Shown here: positions 7,759-14,625 of the stretch, piece after piece
Position numbering within the stretch: position 1 is the stretch's first letter
Layout of the letters: every line of letters starts with the position of its first letter
Source: a bacterium
GTDB taxonomy: Bacteria; UBP13; UBA5359
Direction: 5' to 3'
Assembly: GCA_028699365.1 (NCBI GenBank)
Contig: JAQVUQ010000018.1
Coordinates: forward strand, 1 to 14,750
DNA: 14,750 nt
Translations under genes and position numbers: made by a program
The notes under the pieces: generated by a model
What the model was told of the DNA's origin: nothing
The model's database searches: none
The model's input: only the letters and a program-made list of their open reading frames with translations

Positions 7759-8301
7759 TCAGTTTTCTCTGAAAGGCATACCCATCTTTGCAAGCAATGC
7801 TCGTGCTTGATCGTCATCGTCACTATCGGTAACTATAATTATATCCATTCCCCTGGTCTTGACCACTTTATCGTAATCGATCTCGGGGAATATCAACTGC
7901 TCCTTCAAACCGAGGGCGAAATTCCCCCTGCCGTCGAACGATTTAGCGGAAACTCCGCTGAAATCGCGCACACGCGGCAGAGCTGCATTTACCAGTTTGT
8001 CCAGGAAGTTATACATAGTCTCGCCGCGCAGCGTCACTTTACAGCCGACCGACATGCCTTCCCTGATCTTAAAGCTGGCAATGGATTTTTTGGCTTTGGT
8101 TACCAACGGTCGCTGTCCGGTTATGAGCGCCAGGTCGTTTACGGCCGCATCCATGAGTTTGGGATCCTGAACGGCGTCTCCAACACCCATATTGATCACT
8201 ATCTTGGTAACCCTGGGAACCTGCATGACGTTCTTAAACCCGAACTGTTCCATCATGGCAGGTACGACATCTTTTGAATACTTATCTTTTAATCTAGACA
8301 T
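7759..8301 (-). CDS. rplE: 50S ribosomal protein L5
   Basis: Binds 5S rRNA in the central protuberance and touches P-site tRNA and S13. The product is 180 residues (E. coli 179). Family marks in order: [16 protein letters not shown] near 28-43, [37 protein letters not shown]-type sequence from about 57, [20 protein letters not shown] from about 109, and the C-terminal [15 protein letters not shown] plus TRGMDI. The ATG has GGAGG five bases upstream. The C-terminal tail before LAKMGMPF is acidic (SDDDDQ). Its stop codon TGA runs straight into the SD of the next gene (TGAGGAGGGG), so the EF-G-like gene behind it is probably translated by coupling or re-initiation. Confidence 0.98.
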   Translation of the reverse strand: MSRLKDKYSKDVVPAMMEQFGFKNVMQVPRVTKIVINMGVGDAVQDPKLMDAAVNDLALITGQRPLVTKAKKSIASFKIREGMSVGCKVTLRGETMYNFLDKLVNAALPRVRDFSGVSAKSFDGRGNFALGLKEQLIFPEIDYDKVVKTRGMDIIIVTDSDDDDQARALLAKMGMPFREN

Positions 8302-8327
8302 ATTTTCCTCCCTGCACGTCAGCCTGG

Positions 8328-8660
8328 TCAGACCTTATCGACTATCTCGCCGCACTTCCTGCACACTCTTACCTTTTTGCCGTCGACGACGGTAAAGCCG
8401 ACTCTGGAAGGCGCATTGCATTTAAAGCACATCAACATTACGTTGCTGCCGTGCAACGGTGCCTCCTGCGGAATAATTCCGGCCTGACGCACCTTGGGTC
8501 CGGCCTTGACGTGCTTCTTTACGGTGTTCACGCCTTCAACGATAACTTTCCCCGTCTGCGGCAGGACACGCATAACCTTACCCTGCTTGCCTTTATCCTT
8601 ACCGGTCAGGACGGCAACCGTATCGCCCTTCTTAACATGCACTTTATTGTTTGTGCCCAA
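8328..8660 (-). CDS. rplX: 50S ribosomal protein L24 with C-terminal zinc ribbon (TTG start)
   Basis: An assembly-initiator protein of the large subunit, lying near the exit of the peptide tunnel. The product is 110 residues. The KOW motif is visible around residues 9-35 ([20 protein letters not shown]), followed by [10 protein letters not shown]. The C-terminus carries a four-cysteine ribbon, C78, C81, C100 and C103 (CFKC and CRKCGE), as in many Gram-positive-type L24 proteins. The start is TTG at 8658-8660 with GAGGTG six bases upstream; no ATG is available in the right place. The SD region belongs to repeat copy B. It follows rplN after a 127-bp gap and precedes rplE by 26 bp. Confidence 0.97.
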   Translation of the reverse strand: MGTNNKVHVKKGDTVAVLTGKDKGKQGKVMRVLPQTGKVIVEGVNTVKKHVKAGPKVRQAGIIPQEAPLHGSNVMLMCFKCNAPSRVGFTVVDGKKVRVCRKCGEIVDKV

Positions 8661-8677
8661 TCTCTACACCTCTTTTT

Positions 8678-8785
8678 CCAGCTTTTTAGGCTGTAGGCAT
8701 TTAGCCGTTTAGTAGTGTTAACGCAGATTATTAAGCCTGAATTCCGTATTCTCCTAACAGCTTAAACAGCTACTGCCTATATACC
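8678..8785 (-). repeat. Intergenic repeat, copy B (before rplX), fills the rplN-rplX gap
   Basis: This element occupies nearly the whole 127-bp gap. It aligns with copy C (12437-12547) along its length. By hand, the gene-proximal 49 bases (8678-8726 against 12437-12485) agree at about 37 positions without gaps. The distal 40 columns (8746-8785 against 12509-12547) agree at about 32 with one gap. The middle is less alike. The conserved core, read on the minus strand, is CTGCGT-AA-ACTACTA, then CTAAA, then AGCTGGAAA leading into the SD. AGCTGG ends 17 bases before the TTG start. I see no open reading frame or terminator in it. Confidence 0.65.
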
Positions 8786-8787
8786 TT

Positions 8788-9159
8788 TTACAGAACCTCA
8801 GGAGCCAGGGAGATGATCTTGGCATAAGCTCCCGTTTCCCTGAGTTCCCTGGCCACCGGCCCGAAGATGCGGGTGCCGCGAGGGTTCTTCTGCTCGTTGA
8901 TAATAACAGCGGCGTTATCGTCAAAACGTATGGACGAACCGTCGGAACGCTTAATAACCTTGCTGGTGCGCACTACAACAGCCTTGACCACATCGCCCTT
9001 CTTAACGGGAGCGTTGGGTATGGCCTGCTTCACTACGCCGACAATCACATCGCCCACTCTGGCATAGCGAGCGTTTGAGCCTTTCAGGACCCGTATGCAC
9101 ATCAGCACGCGCGCACCGGAGTTATCCGCAACCTTTAATCTGGTTTCAGTCTGTATCAT
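8788..9159 (-). CDS. rplN: 50S ribosomal protein L14
   Basis: A large-subunit protein at the subunit interface forming bridges to 16S rRNA; it is also the usual docking site of the silencing factor RsfS. The product is 123 residues, close to the standard 122. It opens [25 protein letters not shown], nearly universal. It continues with [31 protein letters not shown] from about residue 36, the segment [12 protein letters not shown], and the C-terminal signature [14 protein letters not shown]. The ATG has GGAGG seven bases upstream. It lies 13 bp after rpsQ, and a 127-bp repeat-bearing gap follows before rplX. Confidence 0.98.
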   Translation of the reverse strand: MIQTETRLKVADNSGARVLMCIRVLKGSNARYARVGDVIVGVVKQAIPNAPVKKGDVVKAVVVRTSKVIKRSDGSSIRFDDNAAVIINEQKNPRGTRIFGPVARELRETGAYAKIISLAPEVL

Positions 9160-9172
9160 TGTCCCGCCTCCG

Positions 9173-9430
9173 TCACTCTGCTTTCTTGAGAATCTGAACC
9201 AGCCGCCATCTCTTATCCTTGCTTATCGGCCTGGTCTCCATCAGCCGGACAACATCACCGTTGTGTGCCTGATTCTCAACGTCATGCGCCTTAAACTTAG
9301 TGGTCTTGCGAACGAACTTCTTGTAGAGAGGGTGCTGAACGCGCGTCTCAACAGCCACGACTATGGTCTTATCCATCTTGTCGCTCACTACCACACCTTC
9401 TCTTGTCTTGCGTAACGCACGCTTTTCCAT
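9173..9430 (-). CDS. rpsQ: 30S ribosomal protein S17
   Basis: A primary 16S rRNA-binding protein of the small subunit body with an OB fold. The product is 85 residues (E. coli 84). Visible family marks are [19 protein letters not shown] at about 10-28, the basic stretch [18 protein letters not shown] with its conserved LYKK-x-x-x, the loop [19 protein letters not shown], and the closing strand RLVQIL. The ATG at 9428-9430 has AGGGGG eight bases upstream. An 80-bp gap separates it from rpmC, with a possible weak stem-loop at 9454-9483; rplN follows after 13 bp. Confidence 0.97.
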   Translation of the reverse strand: MEKRALRKTREGVVVSDKMDKTIVVAVETRVQHPLYKKFVRKTTKFKAHDVENQAHNGDVVRLMETRPISKDKRWRLVQILKKAE

Positions 9431-9453
9431 TCAAATATCCCCCTGATCGTATT

Positions 9454-9483
9454 CGGAACACCTGCCAGAGGCCGTACGTTCCG
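9454..9483 (-). other. Weak inverted repeat in the rpmC-rpsQ gap
   Basis: CGGAAC (9454-9459) and GTTCCG (9478-9483) form a six-base-pair stem around 18 bases that contain a short inner GCC/GGC pairing. No U-run follows on the transcribed strand. The structure is modest and could be chance. The rest of the 80-bp gap shows nothing recognisable. Confidence 0.25.
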
Positions 9484-9510
9484 ACGCTGATTTTTACAAT
9501 TGGAGAGTTG

Positions 9511-9705
9511 TTACTTCTCTTCCATCGCGGTTATTATCCTGGCAATCTCCTTCTTCACGCATCCCATGCGCGAAGGGTTCTCGAGATTTCCGGTCGCTCT
9601 CTTGAAGCGGAGGTTGAACAGCTCTTCCTTTGATTCCGCCAACTTCAGCTTCAATTCCTGAACGTTCATATCCTTTATCTGGCTTTTGAACTGGCTACGC
9701 TTCAT
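9511..9705 (-). CDS. rpmC: 50S ribosomal protein L29
   Basis: A small two-helix protein at the exit of the peptide tunnel, where it helps dock trigger factor and SRP. With the ATG at 9703-9705 the product is 64 residues, the usual length. It shows the helical hairpin with [21 protein letters not shown] near 27-47 and the C-terminal helix [15 protein letters not shown]. The start overlaps the last 11 bases of rplP (whose stop is at 9695-9697), so the genes are coupled. The SD is poor (GGTGG upstream of the ATG). Two in-frame GTG codons just upstream (9717, 9714) are less likely starts. The first dozen residues ([12 protein letters not shown]) are more basic than in many relatives. Confidence 0.94.
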   Translation of the reverse strand: MKRSQFKSQIKDMNVQELKLKLAESKEELFNLRFKRATGNLENPSRMGCVKKEIARIITAMEEK

Positions 9706-10129
9706 TAACGCCACCACCCATCTCTTCCCGGGTTACAAACCTCGTCTTTATAGGAAGCTTGTGCGATGCCAGACGCATCGCTTCCTTGGCAGTATCATGC
9801 TCCACGCCTGATATTTCAAAGAGCATTCGTCCGGGCTTCACTACGGCCACCCAGTATTCGGGCGCCCCTTTACCGCTACCCATACGGGTCTCGGCAGGCT
9901 TGGCGGTTACGGATTTATCGGGAAACACTCTTATCCAGACTTTCCCGCCTCTTCTGATATATCGGTTGATCGCAATACGCGCGGATTCGATCTGCTGACT
10001 GGTAACCCAGCCCGGCTCCAACGCCTTTATCCCGTAATCACCGAACGTTACCTCAAATCCGCCCTTGGCATCACCGCGCATATTGCCGCGATGCACCTTG
10101 CGATGTTTTACTCTCTTGGGCATCAACAT
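9695..10129 (-). CDS. rplP: 50S ribosomal protein L16
   Basis: A large-subunit protein near the A site, needed for tRNA accommodation and late assembly. The product is 144 residues, a few more than E. coli (136). It starts [15 protein letters not shown]; the first ATG (10127-10129) has GGAG nine bases upstream and fits relatives that begin ML(M/L)PKRV. Family marks: [27 protein letters not shown] from about 29, then [13 protein letters not shown] near 60-72, then [22 protein letters not shown] from about 79 and the segment MLFEISGV. The end overlaps rpmC by 11 bases. It follows rpsC by six bases. Confidence 0.97.
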   Translation of the reverse strand: MLMPKRVKHRKVHRGNMRGDAKGGFEVTFGDYGIKALEPGWVTSQQIESARIAINRYIRRGGKVWIRVFPDKSVTAKPAETRMGSGKGAPEYWVAVVKPGRMLFEISGVEHDTAKEAMRLASHKLPIKTRFVTREEMGGGVNEA

Positions 10130-10135
10130 AACCGC

Positions 10136-10831
10136 TTACTCCTTTCCGACGGGAGCGGCCGCCGGAACCTGTTCCGAGACGGCTGGGCCCGCAGGCTTCT
10201 TCAATTCAGGCAGTACCTCGCCCTTGTATATCCAAACCTTGATCCCTATCTGCCCGTAAGTGGTGACAGCCTCGGTAAAGCCGTAATCTATATCGGCACG
10301 CAGCGTATGCAGCGGTATCTTCCCTTCCTTATAGCTCTCGGAACGGGACATTTCAGCGCCGCCCAGACGGCCGCTGCATCCCACCTTAACGCCCTTGGCA
10401 CCCATCTTCATGGCCCTTGACACTGCCTGCTTCATAGCCCTTCTGAAAGACGTCCTCTTCTCCAACTGCGCCGCTATATTCTCAGCCACCAGTTGAGCAT
10501 CGAGGTCGGCCTTCTTTATCTCCTCGATATTGAGGGAGACAGGCTTGCCAACCTGCTTTTCAAGCGCCAATCTGAGTTCATCGACACCCTTGCCGCCCCG
10601 GCCTATAACCATACCGGGCTTAGCCGCAACTATGGTTATCCTGAGCTTGTTTCCCGGACGCTCGATGATTATATCTGCAATGCCGGCGTTATAAAGACGC
10701 GCCTTGATATACTTCCTGAGACCAAGATCCTCATGCAGATTCTCAGTGTAATTACGCTTATCAAACCACTTGCTCTTCCAGTCCTTTATGATTCCCAGGC
10801 GCAACCCGTAAGGGTGTATCTTCTGTCCCAA
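10136..10831 (-). CDS. rpsC: 30S ribosomal protein S3 (TTG start)
   Basis: A small-subunit head protein that lines the mRNA entry tunnel and contributes to the ribosomal helicase activity. With the TTG at 10829-10831 the product is 231 residues (E. coli 233) and begins [13 protein letters not shown], the family start. AAGGAGG lies seven bases upstream. The open frame extends 12 more codons to a TTG at 10867, inside a hairpin, which I reject. The KH domain holds VIGRGG at 75-80. The basic segment FRRAMKQA (129-136) corresponds to the mRNA-contacting arginines and lysine known in E. coli S3. The C-terminus [11 protein letters not shown] is followed by a short proline/alanine-rich tail (about 211-231). 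It sits 101 bp after rplV and six bases before rplP. Confidence 0.97.
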   Translation of the reverse strand: MGQKIHPYGLRLGIIKDWKSKWFDKRNYTENLHEDLGLRKYIKARLYNAGIADIIIERPGNKLRITIVAAKPGMVIGRGGKGVDELRLALEKQVGKPVSLNIEEIKKADLDAQLVAENIAAQLEKRTSFRRAMKQAVSRAMKMGAKGVKVGCSGRLGGAEMSRSESYKEGKIPLHTLRADIDYGFTEAVTTYGQIGIKVWIYKGEVLPELKKPAGPAVSEQVPAAAPVGKE

Positions 10832-10849
10832 ATCCGTTTCCTCCTTGAT

Positions 10850-10867
10850 TTGCCGCCTCAGCGGCAA
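10850..10867 (-). promoter_or_regulatory. Hairpin three bases upstream of the rpsC Shine-Dalgarno
   Basis: TTGCCGC and GCGGCAA pair perfectly over seven base pairs around a four-base loop (TGAG on the transcribed strand). Only three bases separate the stem from AAGGAGG. Such a stem could guide 30S loading or bind a regulator protein. It is not a terminator, as no U-run follows. The rest of the 101-bp rplV-rpsC gap is GC-rich and includes a second, weaker GCCGG/CCGGC pairing (10882-10906). Confidence 0.45.
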
Positions 10868-10932
10868 TCGGCCGTTTCATCGCCGGAGCACCGCATGTCG
10901 GCCGGCACTCACGACGCTCATATCCTATCCGT

Positions 10933-11268
10933 TCAGTGCACGTCGCTTACTACCACGGTTATATGGCTGGTGCGCTTTCGTATCCGGTTGGCCCTGCCGT
11001 GCGCCCTGGGTCTGAAACGCTTCATCGTCGGGCCCTCATCCACAAATGCACGGCTTACGGAAAGCTGCTCACGGTCTGCAGCCATGTTATGCTCGGCATT
11101 GGCGGCAGCCGACTGCACCACCTTCTCTATGGCCTTAGCAGCCATATTAGGCGTGAATTTCAAAAGATTTATGGCATCGTCAACACGCTTCCCCCTGATC
11201 AGTTCCATAACGAACCTGACTTTTCTGGGGGCTATTCGTACATACTTTGCGCTGGCCTTTGCCTCCAT
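10933..11268 (-). CDS. rplV: 50S ribosomal protein L22
   Basis: A large-subunit protein whose long beta-hairpin reaches into the peptide tunnel next to L4, at the macrolide-binding zone. The product is 111 residues (E. coli 110). It opens with [23 protein letters not shown], the standard first helix. The middle contains [19 protein letters not shown], and the tunnel hairpin is [31 protein letters not shown], with no insertion or deletion visible at its tip. It ends VSDVH and stops with TGA at 10933-10935. It lies 29 bp after rpsS and 101 bp before rpsC. Confidence 0.97.
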   Translation of the reverse strand: MEAKASAKYVRIAPRKVRFVMELIRGKRVDDAINLLKFTPNMAAKAIEKVVQSAAANAEHNMAADREQLSVSRAFVDEGPTMKRFRPRAHGRANRIRKRTSHITVVVSDVH

Positions 11269-11297
11269 AACGCTTACCTCCGCTGTTTCTGCTATTC

Positions 11298-11582
11298 CTA
11301 CTTTACGGCCGTCGAACGCTCCGTATGAGATCCGTGACCTCTAAAGAAGCGTGTCGGCACAAATTCACCCAGCTTATGACCGACCATATTATCGGAAATA
11401 TAGATCGGAACATGCTTACGCCCGTCATGAATGGCTATGGTATGGCCGATCATCTGGGGGAAAACCGTTGAACGTCGCGACCATGTCTTGATAAGACGCT
11501 TTTCGTTCTTGGCATTCATCTCTTCGATTTTCTTCATCAGGCTCTCTTCTACGTAAGGGCCCTTTTTCAAGGATCTACTCAA
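11298..11582 (-). CDS. rpsS: 30S ribosomal protein S19 (TTG start)
   Basis: A small-subunit head protein that pairs with S13 near the A site and contacts the large subunit. The product is 94 residues (E. coli 92). It opens [19 protein letters not shown] and carries the conserved [28 protein letters not shown] block (from about 33), followed by [13 protein letters not shown] and [11 protein letters not shown]. The initiation codon is TTG (11580-11582) with AAGGAGG seven bases upstream; no ATG fits. The gene starts 12 bp after rplB, the standard S10-operon spacing. Confidence 0.97.
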   Translation of the reverse strand: MSRSLKKGPYVEESLMKKIEEMNAKNEKRLIKTWSRRSTVFPQMIGHTIAIHDGRKHVPIYISDNMVGHKLGEFVPTRFFRGHGSHTERSTAVK

Positions 11583-11594
11583 AGCCCTGCCTCC

Positions 11595-12419
11595 TTACTT
11601 ACGCTTTCTGACAATCATGGCATCGCTGGTCTTGCGCTTGCGGGTCTTGTATCCCAGCGTCGGTTTACCCCAGGGCGACATGGGACTCTTGCGTCCGATA
11701 GGCGCCTTTCCTTCACCACCACCGTGCGGGTGATCGTTGGGGTTCATTACCACACCGCGGACAGTCGGCCGTACACCGAGCCAGCGGCTCTTTCCGGCTT
11801 TACCGTGTGATATAAGACCATGCTCCGCATTGCCTATCTGACCGATAGTGGCCATGCAATCCATATGCACCAGGCGCACTTCGCCGGACGGCAATCTCAG
11901 ATGGGCATAGTCTCCCTCTTTGGCCAGGAGCTGTGCCGATCCACCGGCCGATCTTACGATCTGGCCGCCACGCCCGGGCTTCAACTCGATATTGTGAATA
12001 AAACTACCGGAAGGTATGTATCTCAACGGCATACTGTTTCCGGGGTTAATATCCACACCTGTGCCGGAGATAACCGTAGCCCCCACCTTGAGGCCCTGCG
12101 GAGCTATAATATATCTCTTCTCACCGTCGGCATAATTCAGCAACGCTATTCTGGCAGACCTGTTAGGATCATACTCGATTGTAGCCACTTTGGCAGGTAT
12201 GCCGTGCTTGTTGCGCTTGAAATCGATTATACGATAAAGGTGCTTATTGCCGCCGCCATGATGCCTTACGGTTATCCTGCCCTGGGCATTTCTACCGCCG
12301 GTCTTATTCAGCGGAGCCGTCAGCGACTTTTCCGGGCTTGTCGCCGTGATTTCATCATAAGCCGGCGTCACCATAAATCGTCTGCCGGGAGATGTCGGTT
12401 TATATTTCTTAACGGCCAT
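11595..12419 (-). CDS. rplB: 50S ribosomal protein L2
   Basis: One of the most conserved ribosomal proteins, needed for subunit joining and for the peptidyl-transferase region. The product is 274 residues (E. coli 273). It begins [14 protein letters not shown]. The conserved [22 protein letters not shown]-type block lies near residues 42-62. The oligonucleotide-binding domain follows, and the C-terminal signature [20 protein letters not shown] near 222-241 keeps the histidine linked to peptidyl-transferase function in E. coli. The tail is basic ([17 protein letters not shown]). The ATG has GGGAG nine bases upstream, and this SD is the end of repeat copy C. The gap to rplW is 131 bp. Confidence 0.98.
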   Translation of the reverse strand: MAVKKYKPTSPGRRFMVTPAYDEITATSPEKSLTAPLNKTGGRNAQGRITVRHHGGGNKHLYRIIDFKRNKHGIPAKVATIEYDPNRSARIALLNYADGEKRYIIAPQGLKVGATVISGTGVDINPGNSMPLRYIPSGSFIHNIELKPGRGGQIVRSAGGSAQLLAKEGDYAHLRLPSGEVRLVHMDCMATIGQIGNAEHGLISHGKAGKSRWLGVRPTVRGVVMNPNDHPHGGGEGKAPIGRKSPMSPWGKPTLGYKTRKRKTSDAMIVRKRK

Positions 12420-12436
12420 CTCTGTAAACTCCCTTT

Positions 12437-12547
12437 CCAGCTTTATAGCCTATAGCTCTTTAGACTGCTAGTAGTATTCACGCAGGTTTTGCTGTCATTC
12501 GGATATTAGTATTCATCTACAGCCTAACCTGCTACAGCCTATTTACC
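12437..12547 (-). repeat. Intergenic repeat, copy C (before rplB), fills the rplW-rplB gap
   Basis: The best partner of copy B (8678-8785). Both ends align: 12437-12485 with 8678-8726 (about 37 of 49 bases) and 12509-12547 with 8746-8785 (about 32 of 40 columns). On the minus strand the element begins GGTAAATAGGCTGTAGCAGG just after the rplW stop and ends AGCTGGAAAGGGAG, which supplies the rplB SD; AGCTGG is 17 bases from the ATG. The word GGCTGTAG occurs twice within it, and TAGCC-like steps recur every seven to eight bases. No gene or terminator is visible in this gap. Confidence 0.65.
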
Positions 12548-12550
12548 TCG

Positions 12551-12838
12551 TCAGGCACTCTCAAACAGCTCTATCTTCTGACCTTCCACCAGCGTAACAA
12601 CAGCCTTTTTCCAATCCGGCGTCTTGCCGGCCTGAAAACGGACTCTCTTCATCTTGCCGGGTATAGTCATCGTGTTGACGCGCTTGACCTTTACCTTGAA
12701 GATCTCCTCAACAGCCTGTTTTATCTCTATCTTGTTGGCCGTCTTGTCCACTTCAAATATATACTTTCCGATTTCAGCCTCACGCATGCTCTTTTCAGAC
12801 ACGATCGGCCTGATAATTATATCTCTGGCTGACTTCAT
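12551..12838 (-). CDS. rplW: 50S ribosomal protein L23
   Basis: A large-subunit protein at the tunnel exit and the main docking point for trigger factor and SRP. The product is 95 residues (E. coli 100). Family marks: [11 protein letters not shown] at 7-17, [32 protein letters not shown]-type sequence from about 26, and the region [21 protein letters not shown], with its conserved FE-like docking end IELFES. The start overlaps the rplD stop by four bases (ATGA at 12835-12838), with GAGGAGG ten bases upstream inside rplD. A 131-bp gap containing repeat copy C follows before rplB. Confidence 0.97.
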   Translation of the reverse strand: MKSARDIIIRPIVSEKSMREAEIGKYIFEVDKTANKIEIKQAVEEIFKVKVKRVNTMTIPGKMKRVRFQAGKTPDWKKAVVTLVEGQKIELFESA

Positions 12839-13461
12839 GATACGTACGCCTCCTCAAGCCTGTCGGCAGCCTCTTTGGTCAACAACAGCAGTTCGCTGTT
12901 CAGAATATCAAATACATTCAGATTGTCAACCAGAATGGCCTTTACCCAGGTAATATTGGCGACGGACTTCTCGATATTGGCATCGCGCCCACCAAGCACC
13001 AGCAACACTCTGCCGCTTGTGCCGAATTTTTCGATCAACTCAGCCATAACCTTTGTCTTGGGCTGTTCCATGACCAGTCCATCCATAACTTTTACAGCAC
13101 CCGCACCCGCTTTACCGGATAGAGCGGATATCAGAGCCAGACGCCGGACTTTCTTCGGCAATCCCTTGGCATAGGAACGTGGATGCGGGCCGAAAACAAT
13201 ACCACCGCCGGTCCATATAGGCGATCTGGTGCTTCCATGTCGAGCCCTTCCTGTTCCCTTCTGTCGCCACGGCTTTTTGCCGCCGCCGCTGACCTCTGCT
13301 CTCGTCTTGGTATCGGCGTTACCGGCACGTCGCCCTGCCATCTGCCTGACAAGAGAGCTGTGAACCGCATGCCGGTTCACTTCGGCACCGAACACCGCAT
13401 CGTTAAGCTCTCTGGTGCCGACAACTTCGCCTTTTATATCATATACAGAAACCTGAGGCAT
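12835..13461 (-). CDS. rplD: 50S ribosomal protein L4
   Basis: A large-subunit protein whose extended loop lines the peptide tunnel. In E. coli it also represses the S10 operon through its leader RNA. The product is 208 residues (usual 200-210). It begins [19 protein letters not shown]. The tunnel loop [29 protein letters not shown] lies around 59-87 and has the wild-type arrangement, with no changes expected to affect macrolide binding. The C-terminal domain contains [16 protein letters not shown] near 158 and ends LEEAYVS. The ATG has AGGAGG eight bases upstream. It follows rplC by 17 bp and overlaps rplW by four bases. Confidence 0.97.
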   Translation of the reverse strand: MPQVSVYDIKGEVVGTRELNDAVFGAEVNRHAVHSSLVRQMAGRRAGNADTKTRAEVSGGGKKPWRQKGTGRARHGSTRSPIWTGGGIVFGPHPRSYAKGLPKKVRRLALISALSGKAGAGAVKVMDGLVMEQPKTKVMAELIEKFGTSGRVLLVLGGRDANIEKSVANITWVKAILVDNLNVFDILNSELLLLTKEAADRLEEAYVS

Positions 13462-13478
13462 AATGGCTTCCTCCTAAA

Positions 13479-14102
13479 CTACTCGCTTGCTTTACGGATT
13501 ATTACCAATCCGCCCGTCGGTCCGGGGACGGCACCCTTTATCAACAACAAATTGCGCTCGGCATCGGCCCTTACTACCTTCAGTCCCCTGACGGTTACCT
13601 GATCGCTACCCATGCGGCCGGGGCTGCGCTTTCCCTTGAAAACCCTGGCTGCATCCGTGGCACCGGCCGAAGCCGGCTGGCGATGCTGCATGGAGCCGTG
13701 ACTGGCAGGTCCACCCTTGAAGTGGTGCCGTTTCATAGCACCGGCAAACCCCTTACCTTTGGAAATGCCTGTAACACTGACCTTCTCACCTTCGCTGAAA
13801 ATGGCGGGAGTAACGTCCTGTCCATTCTCATAAGCCGAGACATCCTTCAGCGTAAACTCTTTAAGGTAACGCATAGGCTTAAGGCTTGCCTTGGCGTAAT
13901 GGCCCTTCAAAGGCTTGATCGCTTTACGCTCCTTTATCGTGCCGAAACCGAGTTGCACGGCTGTATAACCGTCGTTATCCTGATCCTTCACCTGAACCAC
14001 CTTACAGGGCCCGGCTTCGATAACGGTTACCGGAACGACTCTGCCGTCGCTACCGAAAATTTGGGTCATACCCAGCTTCTTACCTATAATCCCGATTGCC
14101 AT
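13479..14102 (-). CDS. rplC: 50S ribosomal protein L3
   Basis: One of the first proteins to bind 23S rRNA, with an extension reaching toward the peptidyl-transferase centre. The product is 207 residues (E. coli 209). It opens MAIGIIGKKLGMTQIF. Other marks are VTVIEAGPCKVVQVK, VSVTGISKGKGFAGAMKRHHFKGGPASHGS-type sequence from about 111, and VFKGKRSPGRMGSDQVTV. The central loop reads GATDAARVFKG, so the glutamine methylated by PrmB in E. coli L3 is not present here, as in many non-proteobacterial L3 proteins. The ATG has GAGAGGT seven bases upstream. The 191-bp gap to rpsJ is the longest in the window and is structured. Confidence 0.97.
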   Translation of the reverse strand: MAIGIIGKKLGMTQIFGSDGRVVPVTVIEAGPCKVVQVKDQDNDGYTAVQLGFGTIKERKAIKPLKGHYAKASLKPMRYLKEFTLKDVSAYENGQDVTPAIFSEGEKVSVTGISKGKGFAGAMKRHHFKGGPASHGSMQHRQPASAGATDAARVFKGKRSPGRMGSDQVTVRGLKVVRADAERNLLLIKGAVPGPTGGLVIIRKASE

Positions 14103-14120
14103 AATCTCAACCTCTCATAT

Positions 14121-14148
14121 CAGGCTGAAGGCTGATGACTTCAGCCTG
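14121..14148 (-). promoter_or_regulatory. Perfect 10-bp hairpin in the rplC leader
   Basis: CAGGCTGAAG (14121-14130) and CTTCAGCCTG (14139-14148) are exact reverse complements around an eight-base loop. On the transcribed strand the stem ends about 18 bases before the rplC ATG, just before GAGAGGT. It could shape ribosome access to rplC or bind a ribosomal protein. The downstream bases (ATATGAGAGG) do not form a terminator tail. Confidence 0.5.
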
Positions 14149-14189
14149 TTCCGAGTTCAACGCTCACCGTTCAAAGTTATCAACAGAAG

Positions 14190-14222
14190 ACTTGAACTTT
14201 ATCTCAGGATAAAGACCCAAGT
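14190..14222 (-). promoter_or_regulatory. Interrupted 12-bp hairpin between rpsJ and rplC
   Basis: CTTTATC (14197-14203) pairs with GATAAAG (14208-14214) around a four-base loop. Outside a small internal loop, ACTTG (14190-14194) pairs with CAAGT (14218-14222). The transcribed strand continues TCTTCTGTTG, which is only mildly U-rich, so a weak terminator or attenuator is conceivable but not shown. Confidence 0.4.
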
Positions 14223-14235
14223 ATCCTACCCGGAA

Positions 14236-14268
14236 ACCTTGAACCCTGAACCTTTGAACCTTGAACCT
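14236..14268. repeat. Degenerate heptamer tandem repeat (ACCTTGA type)
   Basis: On the plus strand four consecutive units read ACCTTGA, ACCCTGA, ACCTTTGA and ACCTTGA, then ACCT. A related two-unit version occurs in the opposite orientation at 5653-5672. Heptameric short tandem repeats are known between genes in some bacteria (for example in cyanobacteria). Here the role is unknown. Confidence 0.6.
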
Positions 14269-14293
14269 CTATAGCCTGTCTGCCTGAGTAATC

Positions 14294-14602
14294 TCAGAGC
14301 TTTATTTCTATATCCACACCGGCCGGCAGATCCAACCGCATCAACGCATCGACCGTCTTTGCCGCCGGGCTTAAGATATCGATCAACCTCTTGTGAATCC
14401 GCATCTCGAAATGCTCGCGGGATTCCTTATCGATATGCGGCGAACGAAGAACGCAATAGATGTTCTTCTCGGTCGGCAGCGGCACCGGCCCTGCCACCGA
14501 TGCACCGGTTCTCTTGGCCGTATCGACTATAGTCCTGGCAGACTGATCGAGCAATTTGTGATCATACGCTTTAAGGCGTATTCTTATCTTTTGCTTTGCC
14601 AT
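14294..14602 (-). CDS. rpsJ: 30S ribosomal protein S10
   Basis: A small-subunit head protein that also serves as NusE in transcription antitermination. The product is 102 residues (E. coli 103). It begins [22 protein letters not shown], with [17 protein letters not shown] near 31-47 and the conserved loop [20 protein letters not shown] from about 53, which carries the residues at the tip that contact 16S rRNA. The closing segment is [16 protein letters not shown]. The ATG has GGGAG five bases upstream. It starts 23 bp after the tuf stop with no promoter visible between, so tuf and the S10 genes are probably cotranscribed. Confidence 0.98.
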   Translation of the reverse strand: MAKQKIRIRLKAYDHKLLDQSARTIVDTAKRTGASVAGPVPLPTEKNIYCVLRSPHIDKESREHFEMRIHKRLIDILSPAAKTVDALMRLDLPAGVDIEIKL

Positions 14603-14625
14603 CTTTTCTCCCTCATAATCAGCTA

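Larger units (their letters stand above)
14103..14293 (-). other. 191-bp rpsJ-rplC intergenic region
   Basis: The longest non-coding stretch of the window. Read from rpsJ to rplC it holds the heptamer-like tandem repeats (14236-14268), a 12-base-pair interrupted hairpin (14190-14222), the word TTGAAC/GTTCAA several times, then a perfect ten-base-pair hairpin (14121-14148) just before the rplC SD. I see no gene. No complete promoter could be assigned, and neither hairpin is followed by a clean U-run. In E. coli the S10 leader lies before rpsJ, so a structured region after rpsJ is a different layout. Confidence 0.55.

Noticed and set aside
10832-10867. Upstream TTG at 10867 as the rpsC start
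   Set aside because: It lies within a hairpin without an SD, while TTG at 10831 has a perfect AAGGAGG and gives the family N-terminus.
10493-11344. Long plus-strand open frame (283 codons) antisense to rpsC, rplV and rpsS
   Set aside because: It spans three well-supported ribosomal genes and a gap on the other strand, has no recognisable protein features, and is explained by codon bias of the real genes.
4363-12550. CRISPR-like array from the repeated intergenic elements
   Set aside because: Copies are thousands of bases apart, diverged, and each sits in a separate operon gap. There are no regular spacers and no cas genes.
14190-14222. Intrinsic terminator between rpsJ and rplC
   Set aside because: The stem is moderate in G+C and the following transcribed sequence is only mildly U-rich. 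Termination here would cut off the whole ribosomal operon.
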